NCBI RefSeq assembly: GCF_018069875.1
Contig: NZ_JAGQDF010000009.1
Coordinates: 62,001 to 126,000 of the forward strand
Source: Ideonella alba
Lineage (GTDB): Bacteria > Pseudomonadota > Gammaproteobacteria > Burkholderiales > Burkholderiaceae_C
DNA: 64,000 nt
Reading direction: 5' to 3'
A program made the translations under genes and the position numbers. The notes under the pieces were generated by a model. The model did not search any database and was not told the origin of the DNA. It saw only the letters and a list, made by a program, of their open reading frames with translations. Below, one piece after another: positions 1 through 8,604 of this stretch (position 1 is the stretch's first letter; each line of letters begins with the position of its first letter).

Positions 1-1
1 C

Positions 2-1582
2 GGCGGCGCCCAGCCGCCCACGCCCGCAGGCGCGATGGACCTGCAGCCCAGCGTGGACCAGGCCGCCTTCACCGACGCAATCGACGCCGTTCAGGCCGCG
101 ATCCGCGACGGCGAGACCTACCAGGTCAACTACACCTACCGCCTGAGTGGCCGCGCGCACGGCCACCCGGCCGCGCTGTACCGCCGCTTGCGCGCGCGCC
201 AGTCGGTCAGCTTCGGCGCGTACATCGTGCTGCCGCCGGACGACCGCCCGGACGCGCCCACCCACATCCTGTCGCGCTCGCCCGAGCTGTTCCTGCGCCT
301 GGCGCAGGGCCTGGTGACCGCCCGCCCGATGAAGGGCACGGCCAGCCGGCTGCAGGTGCCCGAGAGTGACAGCGAAGCCGCCCGCCTGCTGCAGCAGGAC
401 GTGAAGAACCGGGCCGAGAACCTGATGATCGTCGACCTGCTGCGCAATGACCTGGGCCGGATCGCCCAGGTGGGCAGCGTGCAGGTGCCCTCGCTGTTCG
501 CGGTGGAGCCCTACGCCACCGTGTTCCAGATGACCAGCACCGTGCAGGCGCGGCTGCGTCCCGGCATCGACATGCCGGCCCTGCTGCGTGCCACCTTCCC
601 CTGCGGATCCATCACCGGCGCCCCCAAGCTGCACACGATGGACCTGATCCGCCGCTTCGAGAGCACGCCGCGCGGCCTGTACTGCGGTGCCATCGGCTGG
701 GTGGACGCGCCACAGCCCGGCGCCGCCTACTCGTCGATCGGCGACTTCTGCCTGTCAGTCGCCATCCGCACCCTCACATTGCAGGCACCCGACGCGCAGG
801 GCGCCCGCGCGCTGCGCCTGGGCGTGGGCGCCGGCATCGTGCAGGACAGCGTGGCCGCGGACGAGTTCGAGGAATGCCGATTGAAGGCCCGCTTCCTGAC
901 CGCGCTGGACCCGGGCTTCGAACTCTTCGAGACCATGCTGGTGCCAGCCGGCGCGCAGCCGCTGGCCATCGCTGAGCGGGCCCGCCATCTGGCCCGCCTG
1001 CAGCGCAGCGCGCAGGCGCTGGGCTTTGTCCACGACCCCGTCGCCATGGAGCAGGCGCTGGACGCCGCACTGGCCGAGATCGCTGCCGCGGGGCAAGCCG
1101 CCCCCCTGGGCTGGCGCCTGCGCCTGGCATTGCGCTTCGATGGCCATCTGCACACGCGGCACGCACCGCTGACGCCGCTGGCGACGGACGGGCAGGGGCG
1201 TGTGGCGATCGGATGGGCCACGCAGCCACTGACGCCCAGCCCGCTGAGTGCCCACAAGACCACCCACCGCGCCCACTACGACGCGGCGGTGACCGAGGCC
1301 GAATCGCGCGGCCTGTTTGACCTGGTCTTCTGCACGCCGGACGGCCGGGTCATCGAAGGTGGCCGGTCCACGGTCTTCGCGTTGATCGATGGCGAATGGG
1401 TGACACCGCCGCTGGCGCAGGGCGCCCTGCCTGGCGTGTGGCGCGAGCAGGTGCTGGCTGCGGGCTTGGATGGGCTGCCGGCGCGAGAGGCCCCGATCCT
1501 GGCCCACGATCTGACCACCGCCAGGTCGGTCGTCCTCGGGAACGCATTGCGCGGATCGCTCCAGGCGCGTTGGCAGCCCTAG
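2..1582 (+). CDS. pabB: Fused aminodeoxychorismate synthase component I / 4-amino-4-deoxychorismate lyase (5' partial)
   Basis: The reading frame is open to the left edge, so the N-terminus lies outside the window; the first ATG is at 35. The first ~290 residues are a chorismate-binding PabB/TrpE domain. It has RPMKGT (the PIKGT-type lysine typical of PabB), the ENLMIVDLLRNDLG block, GSITGAPK and GVGAGIVQDS. From ELFETMLV on, the protein becomes a class IV (BCAT-like) PLP aminotransferase domain with HKTTHR, where the PLP lysine is expected. The fusion would make p-aminobenzoate from chorismate and glutamine-derived ammonia for folate synthesis, doing both PabB and PabC steps. The glutaminase PabA is not in the window. 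Such PabBC fusions are common in Burkholderiales. Confidence 0.93.
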   Translation, partial: GGAQPPTPAGAMDLQPSVDQAAFTDAIDAVQAAIRDGETYQVNYTYRLSGRAHGHPAALYRRLRARQSVSFGAYIVLPPDDRPDAPTHILSRSPELFLRLAQGLVTARPMKGTASRLQVPESDSEAARLLQQDVKNRAENLMIVDLLRNDLGRIAQVGSVQVPSLFAVEPYATVFQMTSTVQARLRPGIDMPALLRATFPCGSITGAPKLHTMDLIRRFESTPRGLYCGAIGWVDAPQPGAAYSSIGDFCLSVAIRTLTLQAPDAQGARALRLGVGAGIVQDSVAADEFEECRLKARFLTALDPGFELFETMLVPAGAQPLAIAERARHLARLQRSAQALGFVHDPVAMEQALDAALAEIAAAGQAAPLGWRLRLALRFDGHLHTRHAPLTPLATDGQGRVAIGWATQPLTPSPLSAHKTTHRAHYDAAVTEAESRGLFDLVFCTPDGRVIEGGRSTVFALIDGEWVTPPLAQGALPGVWREQVLAAGLDGLPAREAPILAHDLTTARSVVLGNALRGSLQARWQP

Positions 1583-1900
1583 CCTGGGGCGTGGGCTGCC
1601 ATTGGCCGGGGCCATCGGCGCGCTGGGCGGTCGATCTCGCGCCAGGGCGCACGGCCCAGCTGCCAGCGCTTGTCACTGGAGAGGATCCCAGGCACAGTTG
1701 ACTGAGGAAGAGGCCTCTGCTGACGGTGAGCCAATGTTGCAGGCGTGCATGGTCAACGGGTGTGACAGCGAACCCTGGTGCTGCCCGCCAGACCATGGAT
1801 CTGACGACTCGACGGAGGCAGTCCGCATGGCGTCGCAGCAAAGCGGTCGCTCCCGTCCAAGTTGGCCACCAGATTCCTTCTCTTGACCTCAACCTCCCCC
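1583..1900. other. Non-coding or decayed stretch downstream of pabB
   Basis: About 320 bases separate the pabB stop from the next plausible start. Small open frames exist, for example one running through 1726-2040, but none has a recognisable domain, a convincing ribosome-binding site or consistent codon use. I see no tRNA cloverleaf or strong terminator. The base composition starts to drop here towards the lower-GC patch that follows, so this may be the edge of an insertion. Confidence 0.4.
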
Positions 1901-2338
1901 ATGTCCACGGCTCCGTTCCTCCTCTTCAGCGCTGCGCTCCTCTTCCCCAGCTTTTCAACGGCGCAGCCTGCAGCGGGCTTTGCCCAAGCGCAGTTGTCGG
2001 GGTGGTGGGCAGAGAGCTACAACACAGATCAAGCCTGTGACCCGCAGAACCTGAGGGTGCGCCACACGATCTCGCCCGAGGGCCGCCGACTGGTCATTCA
2101 GTTCGACCGGAAGTGGAAAACTGACCTTGGCGAGATGGATCGGATCGAAGCAACGATCATGTCCTCCACAGAGCGATCCCTCACGATTCGCTATGACGGC
2201 GAAAGTCGAACGAAGCGCAACGGTCAACCTGTCGAGTGGGAGTTGTCCATGGTTGCCCCGGGCGTCTATCGCTGGCGCGAAACGGAATGGCCGGCGGGTA
2301 CGGTGAACACGGTCGTGGGAATCCGGTGCGCCAACTGA
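1901..2338 (+). CDS. Small secreted protein of unknown function
   Basis: I do not recognise this 145-residue protein. The ATG at 1901 starts a good signal peptide (MSTAPFLLFSAALL, then a small-residue cleavage region around AQPAAGFAQA). A TTG 39 bases upstream would add a poor leader. The mature part is about 120 residues and beta-rich, with a DQACDPQN segment near the start and GIRCAN at the end. These two cysteines could form a disulfide. The alternating pattern (LTIRYDGESRTKRNGQPVEW) suggests a small beta-barrel or lipocalin-like fold, but this is only a guess. GC is clearly lower than in the flanking genes. Confidence 0.6.
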   Translation: MSTAPFLLFSAALLFPSFSTAQPAAGFAQAQLSGWWAESYNTDQACDPQNLRVRHTISPEGRRLVIQFDRKWKTDLGEMDRIEATIMSSTERSLTIRYDGESRTKRNGQPVEWELSMVAPGVYRWRETEWPAGTVNTVVGIRCAN

Positions 2339-2405
2339 GGCCTGTTGCCGCGCTCGACCTGATCCACGCCAGCCGGTAGCAACTTCCTTGTCTCTCGACA
2401 CACCC

Positions 2406-2858
2406 ATGCAGATCACAGGTCGATGCCATTGCGGCGCCATTTCATTCACTGCCCACGTTGACCCGGCCAAGGTGATGGTCTGCCACTGCACCGATTGCCA
2501 GCAGTTGTCTGGGGCACCCTTCCGGGCGGTGCTTCCCACGCGCGCAGAGGACGTCGTGATGTCGGGCCAGGCGAAGCACTATGTCAAGCTCGCAGACAGC
2601 GGCAATCGCCGAGTTCAGGCGTTCTGTCCCGACTGCGGCACCCAGTTGTATGCCACCGAGGCGGACGGACCTCCCAGGATGCTGAACCTGCGGCTGGGCT
2701 GCGTCAATGAGCGGGCTCAGCTGGTGCCCGTCACCCAGATCTGGGCGGCATCGTCGATGCCGTGGCTCCAGCAACTGCAGAGCATCCCGGCACACAGCGA
2801 GGGCTTGTCGAGCGCGGCATGGCCTCCCGCAGCGGCGGACGGCACCTGTGCTGCGTGA
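2406..2858 (+). CDS. GFA / CENP-V family protein
   Basis: The 150-residue protein has the Mss4-like zinc fold of the GFA (glutathione-dependent formaldehyde-activating enzyme) family. The motifs are GRCHCGAISF near the N-terminus, CHCTDCQQLSGAPFRA, and FCPDCGTQLYA, which provide the CxC, CxxC and CxxC zinc ligands. The ATG at 2406 (MQITGRCHCG) matches the usual family start better than the upstream TTG at 2388. The enzymatic role of most GFA-like proteins is unproven, so a link to the formaldehyde made by the XoxF system 18 kb away would be speculation. It lies in the lower-GC patch. Confidence 0.85.
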   Translation: MQITGRCHCGAISFTAHVDPAKVMVCHCTDCQQLSGAPFRAVLPTRAEDVVMSGQAKHYVKLADSGNRRVQAFCPDCGTQLYATEADGPPRMLNLRLGCVNERAQLVPVTQIWAASSMPWLQQLQSIPAHSEGLSSAAWPPAAADGTCAA

Positions 2859-2909
2859 CGCGTCTGCGCCACCGGTTCGCTTCAGTGGTCAGCCTTCCTG
2901 GGAGCCTTG

Positions 2910-3584
2910 GTGACCATTCCTGATCGGCAAGAATCGGTCGACGAGCAACTCATCGCGGGTTCAGACAAGCTGGTCCTGCTGTTCGGCGGAATCTCAGGTG
3001 GACTCGGGGTTCCGCCCTTTGAGTTCTACAAGGCCGCGAACCTCCTGGATTGCAGCAAGATCTTCCTGCGAGACCTTCGTCAGGCCTGGTACCAGCGTGG
3101 TCTGCCAGGGGTGGGTGACGATGCACGCTCGATTGCGACGTACCTGGCGCAGAAGATCAATCAATCGGGCTGCTCCGACATCACCTTCATCGGAAACTCC
3201 ATGGGTGGCTTTGCCGCCCTGTTGTTCTGCTCCATGATCGGACGGGGCCGGGTGATTGCGTTTTCTCCGCAATCCTTCATCAGCCCATCGAAGAGGCGCC
3301 TGCATGGGGATCGCCGCTGGGGCGAGGTGATTGGAGCCATCCATGCCCATCCTGCGGCTTCGGACGTCTACGATCTGAAGGACTGGATGCTTCAGGCCTG
3401 CCCGGACATTCAAGCAAGAGTGTTCTACTCCGACTCGGACCGGCTTGACGTGGTGCATGCGCAGGAACTGTCCGACTTTCGGAACATCGCCCTCCATGGT
3501 TTCAGGGATGGCGGACATACGCTGGTCAAGAAGCTGAGGGACGAAGGCACTTTGGGCAGGATTCTGGCGGGGGGGGACGACTGA
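2910..3584 (+). CDS. Alpha/beta-hydrolase-like protein
   Basis: This is a compact 224-residue protein with the nucleophile elbow GNSMGGFAAL (serine about residue 96). An acidic loop YSDSDRLD and a late histidine in DGGHTLVKKL are plausible members of a Ser-Asp-His triad. LLFGGISGGLG near the N-terminus may be the oxyanion-hole strand. The GTG at 2910 has GGGAG five bases upstream and is preferred to the TTG one codon earlier. There is no signal peptide, so it is probably cytoplasmic. The substrate is unknown. Codon use is less GC-rich than in its neighbours, as for the two preceding genes. Confidence 0.65.
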   Translation: MTIPDRQESVDEQLIAGSDKLVLLFGGISGGLGVPPFEFYKAANLLDCSKIFLRDLRQAWYQRGLPGVGDDARSIATYLAQKINQSGCSDITFIGNSMGGFAALLFCSMIGRGRVIAFSPQSFISPSKRRLHGDRRWGEVIGAIHAHPAASDVYDLKDWMLQACPDIQARVFYSDSDRLDVVHAQELSDFRNIALHGFRDGGHTLVKKLRDEGTLGRILAGGDD

Positions 3585-3654
3585 TCTTCGCCAGCAGCGG
3601 TCGCCCTGATCACAACGGGCTTCCGCTCAGCCCCACAGGTGCCGCACCAGCCTC

Positions 3655-4263
3655 TCACTCCGCACTGTCAAACACCAACCACCCCGCCACGCTGGCCTGC
3701 GCCACCGCCTCGGCCCGGTTGCGCACGCCCAGGCGGATGAAGATCAGGCTCAGGTGGTCCTTCACGGTCCGCTCGGTCACGCCCAGGCGCTGGGCGATTT
3801 CGCGGCTGGGCAGGCCGCGGCCGACCAGGCGCAGCACTTCCAGTTGGCGGGCGGTCAGAGGCGCATCGTCACCGCCGCTGGCGCTGGGAAAGCAGCGCTG
3901 GCCCTGCAGCACGCGGTGCAGGGCGTCGCTGATCTGTGGCGGGGTCCAGCGCTTGGGCAGGTAGGCGTCCAGGCCGCATTGCCGGGCGTGCAGGATCAGG
4001 CGCGGCTCGTCGGCCCCTGAGAGCAGCAGCCGCAGCGGCACCTGGCCGGCCAGCGTGGCCAGCCAGGCCAGGCCTTCGCCATCGGGCAGGCGCTGGTCGG
4101 CCAGCACCAGGCGCGGCGACTGGGCCAGCGCCAGGCGCGCTTCGGCCAGGGTGCTGGCGGCCAGACAGTGCCAGCCGGGCAGGGTGGCCTGCAGCGTGTC
4201 CAGCAGCGCCTGGCGGTAGAGCGGGTGGTCTTCAACGACCAGGGCCACGTCGGCGGCGTTCAT
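3655..4263 (-). CDS. LuxR/NarL-type response regulator
   Basis: The 202-residue protein has an N-terminal receiver domain: acidic pair in VVEDHP, phospho-acceptor Asp56 in LADQRLPDG, conserved Lys104 in AYLPKRW. A GerE/LuxR helix-turn-helix follows at about residues 135-190 (LTARQLEVLRLVGRGLPSREIAQRLGV). It is a DNA-binding output protein. It faces away from the hybrid histidine kinase encoded at 5236-7584. In Burkholderiales, kinases of that AASHDLRQP type are often encoded beside a single NarL-type regulator, so the two are a likely pair. The target genes are unknown. Confidence 0.9.
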   Translation of the reverse strand: MNAADVALVVEDHPLYRQALLDTLQATLPGWHCLAASTLAEARLALAQSPRLVLADQRLPDGEGLAWLATLAGQVPLRLLLSGADEPRLILHARQCGLDAYLPKRWTPPQISDALHRVLQGQRCFPSASGGDDAPLTARQLEVLRLVGRGLPSREIAQRLGVTERTVKDHLSLIFIRLGVRNRAEAVAQASVAGWLVFDSAE

Positions 4264-4297
4264 CGCGCGGGATCGTAGCAGCGCGCCCGAGCGGCGC

Positions 4298-4366
4298 CAC
4301 CGGACGAAGGTACGGTGCGGACCCCCTGGCTGCTAGGGGTGGGGTGGACCGTCCCTTCGTCCGGTG
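4298..4366. repeat. Large interrupted inverted repeat in a divergent intergenic region
   Basis: The arm ACCGGACGAAGGTACGGT (4299-4316) is matched by ACCGTCCCTTCGTCCGGT (4348-4365), 17 of 18 bases paired plus one flanking C:G pair. The 31-base spacer contains a second hairpin (ACCCC...GGGGT, 4321-4340). The structure sits between the divergent response regulator and the secreted-protein gene. It could be a cruciform or operator, or an mRNA leader stem for the gene starting at 4445. Confidence 0.75.
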
Positions 4367-4444
4367 CCCGGTGGGTGGGTGAACCGAAGAATCGGACCCA
4401 GTCCCCTGCGGGACCCGATCGTCAACCCACGCTGGAGAACCTCG

Positions 4445-5218
4445 ATGAACCACCGCCTGCTCGCACCGATGCTGGCCTCCCTTGTTGCTGTCAGCGCCGC
4501 CGCCCAGGCCGGCACCGTGCTGCTGCCCACGCTGACCGCGCCCACCGAACTGCAGCTGGGCCAGCACGACGAGTACACGCTGTCGGTCACCAACACCGGC
4601 AACGTGATCGGCAGCAATGTGGTGCTGCGCATGCCTTTCCCGAGCGGCCTGGTGCTGGCGCAGGCGCCCACGGGCTGCAGCGTCATCAGCAACGAGCCGC
4701 TCGGCGGCTCGGGCCCGAACACGCGCCAGGTCAAGTGCCTGGTCGGCGGCCTGGGCATTGGCGTGACCAAGAGCTACTGGATGGTGGTGCGCGCGCCCAC
4801 GCAGCCGCGCCTCGTGCAGCACCGCAACTGGGCGAGTGCCAGCAATGCGGCCTCGGCGCAGTCGGCCATCACCACCACCGACTACCGCCACTACGACGTC
4901 ACCGTGCCGCCCGGCAGCACCTGGCAGCGCACGCTGTGCAGCGGTTACGCGCCGATCGATTTCGACATCTGCCCGCCCGGCAGCATCCAGGGCCCGGTCA
5001 CGCTGGACCTGCTGGCCGGCGGTCAGGTGGCCCGCGGCGGACAGGTCAGCTCGATCATGGCCTGGTCGCAGGCCACGGCGCATGACCTGCGGGTGGACTG
5101 GTACCGGCCGGTGGCGCCGTTCGCTGATGTGATGCAGGCGCTGAACTCGCGCTGCTTCCGCGGCACGATCGAGCAGACCTCGACCATCTACACCGTGGTG
5201 CGCTACTGCCGCACCTGA
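4445..5218 (+). CDS. Secreted protein with DUF11-like N-terminal region
   Basis: The 257-residue product begins with a clear signal peptide (MNHRLLAPMLASLVAVSAAAQAG). Residues ~25-130 look like a DUF11/CARDB-type Ig-like domain (an LGQHDEYTLSVTNTGNV strand pair, then RMPFPSGLVL). The remainder is unrecognised and holds paired cysteines (RTLCSGYAPIDFDICPPGS and a C-terminal RYCRT). The ATG at 4445 is chosen because it begins the signal peptide. It is followed after a few bases by the hybrid kinase gene on the same strand, so it could be co-transcribed and act as an exported companion of that sensor; this is inference only. Confidence 0.65.
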   Translation: MNHRLLAPMLASLVAVSAAAQAGTVLLPTLTAPTELQLGQHDEYTLSVTNTGNVIGSNVVLRMPFPSGLVLAQAPTGCSVISNEPLGGSGPNTRQVKCLVGGLGIGVTKSYWMVVRAPTQPRLVQHRNWASASNAASAQSAITTTDYRHYDVTVPPGSTWQRTLCSGYAPIDFDICPPGSIQGPVTLDLLAGGQVARGGQVSSIMAWSQATAHDLRVDWYRPVAPFADVMQALNSRCFRGTIEQTSTIYTVVRYCRT

Positions 5219-5235
5219 AGGTGCCGCCACATGCC

Positions 5236-7584
5236 ATGATCGCTGCGACCATGGCCGCCGCCACCGAGCCCCTGCCGCCGCTGGACGCCTTGCTGCGCGA
5301 GGCCTGGCAACGCATTGCCGAGCGCGCCGATGCGGCGCTGCCCTGGCTGCAGACCCAGGCCGACGCCTGGCGGGCTGACGCTCGTGCCCAGGGCTGGCTG
5401 GCGATGTTCGAGGCCCGCTCGCGCTGGACGCGGGGCGAGCGCGCGCTGGCCAAGACCACGCTGGCGCGGGCCCAGGCGCTGCTGGCCGACGACCGCGACG
5501 GCCAACTGGCCTGCCTGGACGCGCGCTGCTGGATGGCCTTCAGCGAGTCCAGCGACGACGAGCAACTGCTGGCCTGGCTGGCACCGGTGATGCCCACGCT
5601 GGGCGCCGACACGCCCGCCGTGCTGCGCCGCCTGTTGTGGGTGCGCCAGGGCGGTGTGCTGATGCGCCTGCAGCGCGAGGACGAGGGCCTGCGCGCCTTT
5701 CACCTGGGCCTGGCCGCGGCGCGTGAGGCGGGCATCCCGTCGCTGCTGGCCACCGCGCTGGCGTCGCTGGGCGGCGCGCACTGCAGCCTGGGCAACCCCG
5801 AGGAGGGGCTGCCGCTGTGCGAGGAGGCCTGGGCGCTGTGCCCGCAGCCGGGTGCCAAGGGGGCGGTGCGGCCCAACCTGATGTCGACCCTCAGCGCCGT
5901 GGGGCGCCATGACGAGGCGATCACGCATGCCCAGGCGCTGTTGGACTGCGCGCCCGGCGCCAAGGTGTTGGCGCTGTGTGCGCTGGTCTTTGATCGCGCC
6001 GGCCAGCCACAGCGTGCGGCGGCATTGCTGGAACAGGCCCAGGCCTCGGCTGAGGTGCCCAGCGAAACGCAGCACGAACTGGTCTGGCTGCAAGCCCGGC
6101 AGTGGCGTCAGCAGGGGAGGCCCGCCGACGCACTGGCCTGCGTCGAGCAGCACCTGGCGCACGGCGGCCGCGACAGCCTGTTTCCGGTGGACCGGCTGGA
6201 ACTGCACCGCGAGGCTGCGTTGGCCGCCGAGGCCCTGGGCGACCTGCACCGCGCGCTGCACCACCAGCGCCAGTCCCACGAGGCGCAGGTGCAGTCGCTG
6301 CGCCAGGCGGCCATGGCGCGCCGCGTCAGTCTGCAGGTGCGGCTGGAGCTGGACATGGCCCATGCGCAGCGCGACGCCGCGCTGCAACGCGAGCAGGCGC
6401 TGGCCGTGCTGAACCGCGCGCTGCGTGAAGCCGGCGAGGCCAAGACCCGTTTTCTCGCCGCCGCCAGCCACGACCTGCGCCAGCCGGTGCATGCGCTGAT
6501 CCTGCAGGCGGCGGCGCTGCGCCCGCAGCTGGACACGCCGCGCCAGCGCGAGATGCTGGCCGGCATCGAGCGCTGCGCCGCGTCGCTGGGCGGCCTGTTC
6601 GATGCGCTGCTGGACCTGGCGCGCCTGGACGCCGGCGCGCTGCAGCCGCGTCGCGAGGCGGTCAACCTGGGCCCGCTGCTGGCCGGCCTGGTCGAGGAGC
6701 TGCTGCCCCAGGCCGAGGCCAAGGGTCTGCGCCTGGCCCTGCGGCTGAGCAGCCGCGCCCCCGCCTGGGTCGACAGCGACCCGCACCTGCTGGCCACGGT
6801 GCTGCGCAACCTGCTGGGCAATGCGCTGCGCTACACCGCGCGCGGCGGCGTGCTGGTGGGCGTACGCGCGCGCCGAGGACCCGGCGGCGCGGCAGGCTGG
6901 TGCGTGCAGGTCTGGGACACCGGCGTGGGCATCGCGCCCGAGCACCAGGCCCAGGTCTTCGAGGAGTTCTTCCAGGTCGACAACCCGGCGCGCCAGCGCG
7001 AGCGCGGCATCGGCCTGGGCCTGTCGATCGTGCGGCGCCTGGGTGCGCTGCTGGACATGCCGCTGCGCCTGCGATCGCGGCCGGGGCAGGGCACCTGCGT
7101 CGAGTTGCAGCTGGGCGCCTGGCTTGCGCCGCTGCCTGATGCCGCGGGCGGCAGCGGCCTTCCGGTGCTGCCGCCTGGCCTGAAGGTGGCGCTGCTGGAA
7201 GACGACCCTGAGGTGCGCGCCGCCACCGAGTCGCTGCTGACCGCCTGGGGCTGCGAGGTGCGCGGCGCCGACAGCGTGCGTGCGCTGCAGGCCGCGTGCA
7301 CGGGCTGGCCGCCGGACCGGCTGCTGTCAGACCTGCGCCTGCCCGGGGTGCAGGACGGCGTGGCCGCGGTGGCCGCGCTGCGCCAGGCCTGGCAGTTGCC
7401 CGCCCTGCCGGCGCTGATCCTGACCGGCGACCTGGGTGCACCGACGATGCAGCGCCTGGCGGCCACCGACCTGGCCTGGCTGCCCAAGCCGGTGCCGCTG
7501 GCGCGGCTGGCGGCGTGGCTGCAGTCCACTGCGCCCGCACTTGAATCGCTGCCGGTGCCACTGGGCCACGCCCATGGCCCCTGA
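5236..7584 (+). CDS. Hybrid sensor histidine kinase / response regulator with TPR-like sensor region
   Basis: The first ~390 residues are alanine/leucine-rich helical repeats resembling tetratricopeptides, with no membrane segment, so sensing is probably cytoplasmic. A coiled coil leads into a HisKA domain with the phospho-accepting His412 in AAASHDLRQPVHAL. A HATPase_c domain follows, with N-box LRNLLGNALRYT, WDTGVGIAPEH and IGLGLSIVRRLG. The C-terminus is a receiver domain with acceptor Asp699 in LLSDLRLPG and PKPV near the end. The ATG at 5236 is favoured; GTG at 5221 is possible. The gene almost abuts the secreted-protein gene upstream and overlaps the phosphotransferase downstream by 11 bases, implying one transcript. 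The likely partner is the LuxR-type regulator at 3655-4263. Confidence 0.9.
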   Translation: MIAATMAAATEPLPPLDALLREAWQRIAERADAALPWLQTQADAWRADARAQGWLAMFEARSRWTRGERALAKTTLARAQALLADDRDGQLACLDARCWMAFSESSDDEQLLAWLAPVMPTLGADTPAVLRRLLWVRQGGVLMRLQREDEGLRAFHLGLAAAREAGIPSLLATALASLGGAHCSLGNPEEGLPLCEEAWALCPQPGAKGAVRPNLMSTLSAVGRHDEAITHAQALLDCAPGAKVLALCALVFDRAGQPQRAAALLEQAQASAEVPSETQHELVWLQARQWRQQGRPADALACVEQHLAHGGRDSLFPVDRLELHREAALAAEALGDLHRALHHQRQSHEAQVQSLRQAAMARRVSLQVRLELDMAHAQRDAALQREQALAVLNRALREAGEAKTRFLAAASHDLRQPVHALILQAAALRPQLDTPRQREMLAGIERCAASLGGLFDALLDLARLDAGALQPRREAVNLGPLLAGLVEELLPQAEAKGLRLALRLSSRAPAWVDSDPHLLATVLRNLLGNALRYTARGGVLVGVRARRGPGGAAGWCVQVWDTGVGIAPEHQAQVFEEFFQVDNPARQRERGIGLGLSIVRRLGALLDMPLRLRSRPGQGTCVELQLGAWLAPLPDAAGGSGLPVLPPGLKVALLEDDPEVRAATESLLTAWGCEVRGADSVRALQAACTGWPPDRLLSDLRLPGVQDGVAAVAALRQAWQLPALPALILTGDLGAPTMQRLAATDLAWLPKPVPLARLAAWLQSTAPALESLPVPLGHAHGP

Positions 7585-8581
7585 GCGCGGCCCGGAACCG
7601 AACACCGGCGCGGCGCCGCAGGCGTTTGTCCGGACTGTGTTGCAGCGCCATGGCCTGCGCGCCCAGGCGCTGCGTTGCGTGGCCCGGCTGGACTGCGAGG
7701 TCTGGCGCATACGGCCCAGCACCGGGCCGGAGCTGGCGCTGCGCCTGTACGCCGCCAGCCACCAGGACACCGCCGCGATCGAGACCGAGCTGGACTTTCT
7801 GGAGGCATCGGCCGCCGCCGGCCTGCATGTGCCAGTGCCGCTGCGCAGCCAGGAGGGCGCGCGCTGGCACCGCCACCCGGATGGCCGTTTGGCGGTGCTG
7901 CTGACCTGGCTGGGTGGCCGCCAGCATGACCGGGGGCTGAGCCCGGCGCGACTGGCGGCGGTGGGCCGATTCACCGGCACGCTGCACCGGGTGGCCGACG
8001 AACTGCAGCATGCCGGCCGCGTGCGCCTGACGCGTCCGGCGGTGTCGCTGGACCTGCCGGCCTGGGCCGATGGCACGCGGGCCGGCCTGGCCCGCCTGAC
8101 GCCTGAGCACCGCGCGCTGCTGGCCCGGGCGGCGGCCCGCTTGCACCCGATGATCGAGGGCTTCGGCCAGGCGCCCGGCACCTGGGGTCTGGTGCACGGC
8201 GACCTGCACCCGTGGAACCTGCTGTTCGTGCGCGGCGCGGCCGGCGCGATCGACTTCACCGACTGTGGTCTGGGCCACCGCGCGATGGACCTGGCCGCCA
8301 CCTTGCAGTACCTGCGCCATCCACTGGCCGACAACCACGACCACCGACCGCAGTACGCGGCCTTGCACGACGCGCTGCTCGACGGCTACGCCGCCGCCAC
8401 CACGCCGCCGCCCGACCTGCCACGGCAGGTGTCGCTGCTGATCACGGCGCGGCTGATCATGACGCTGGGCTGGATGCTGGACGACTGGCCCACGCTGGAC
8501 CACCTGCCCTGGGGGCCCGGCTTTGTGCGCGGTTCACAGCGCGCGCTGCGGGACTGGCTGGACCAGGCCGAGGGGTGCTGA
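7574..8581 (+). CDS. APH/SrkA-like phosphotransferase
   Basis: This is a 335-residue aminoglycoside-phosphotransferase-fold kinase. The catalytic loop is LVHGDLHPWNLLF (Brenner motif HGDxHxxN), followed by the metal-binding AIDFTDCGLGHRAMDLA. The N-lobe begins near QAFVRTVLQRHG. The size and helical C-terminal part resemble the stress-response kinase SrkA/homoserine-kinase-like group rather than antibiotic-resistance enzymes. The ATG at 7574 overlaps the end of the kinase gene by 11 bases, so the two are probably translationally coupled. The substrate is unknown. Confidence 0.82.
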   Translation: MAPERGPEPNTGAAPQAFVRTVLQRHGLRAQALRCVARLDCEVWRIRPSTGPELALRLYAASHQDTAAIETELDFLEASAAAGLHVPVPLRSQEGARWHRHPDGRLAVLLTWLGGRQHDRGLSPARLAAVGRFTGTLHRVADELQHAGRVRLTRPAVSLDLPAWADGTRAGLARLTPEHRALLARAAARLHPMIEGFGQAPGTWGLVHGDLHPWNLLFVRGAAGAIDFTDCGLGHRAMDLAATLQYLRHPLADNHDHRPQYAALHDALLDGYAAATTPPPDLPRQVSLLITARLIMTLGWMLDDWPTLDHLPWGPGFVRGSQRALRDWLDQAEGC

Positions 8582-8604
8582 GGCGCGGCGGCGGCGCCCG
8601 TTCC

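Noticed and set aside
1583-1900. Transposase remnant in the gap after pabB
   Set aside because: Short Arg-rich translations look faintly similar to transposase N-termini but no motif, terminal inverted repeat or target duplication is visible.
7574-8581. Aminoglycoside resistance gene
   Set aside because: Only the common kinase-fold motifs match. Context and size fit the SrkA/homoserine-kinase-like group.
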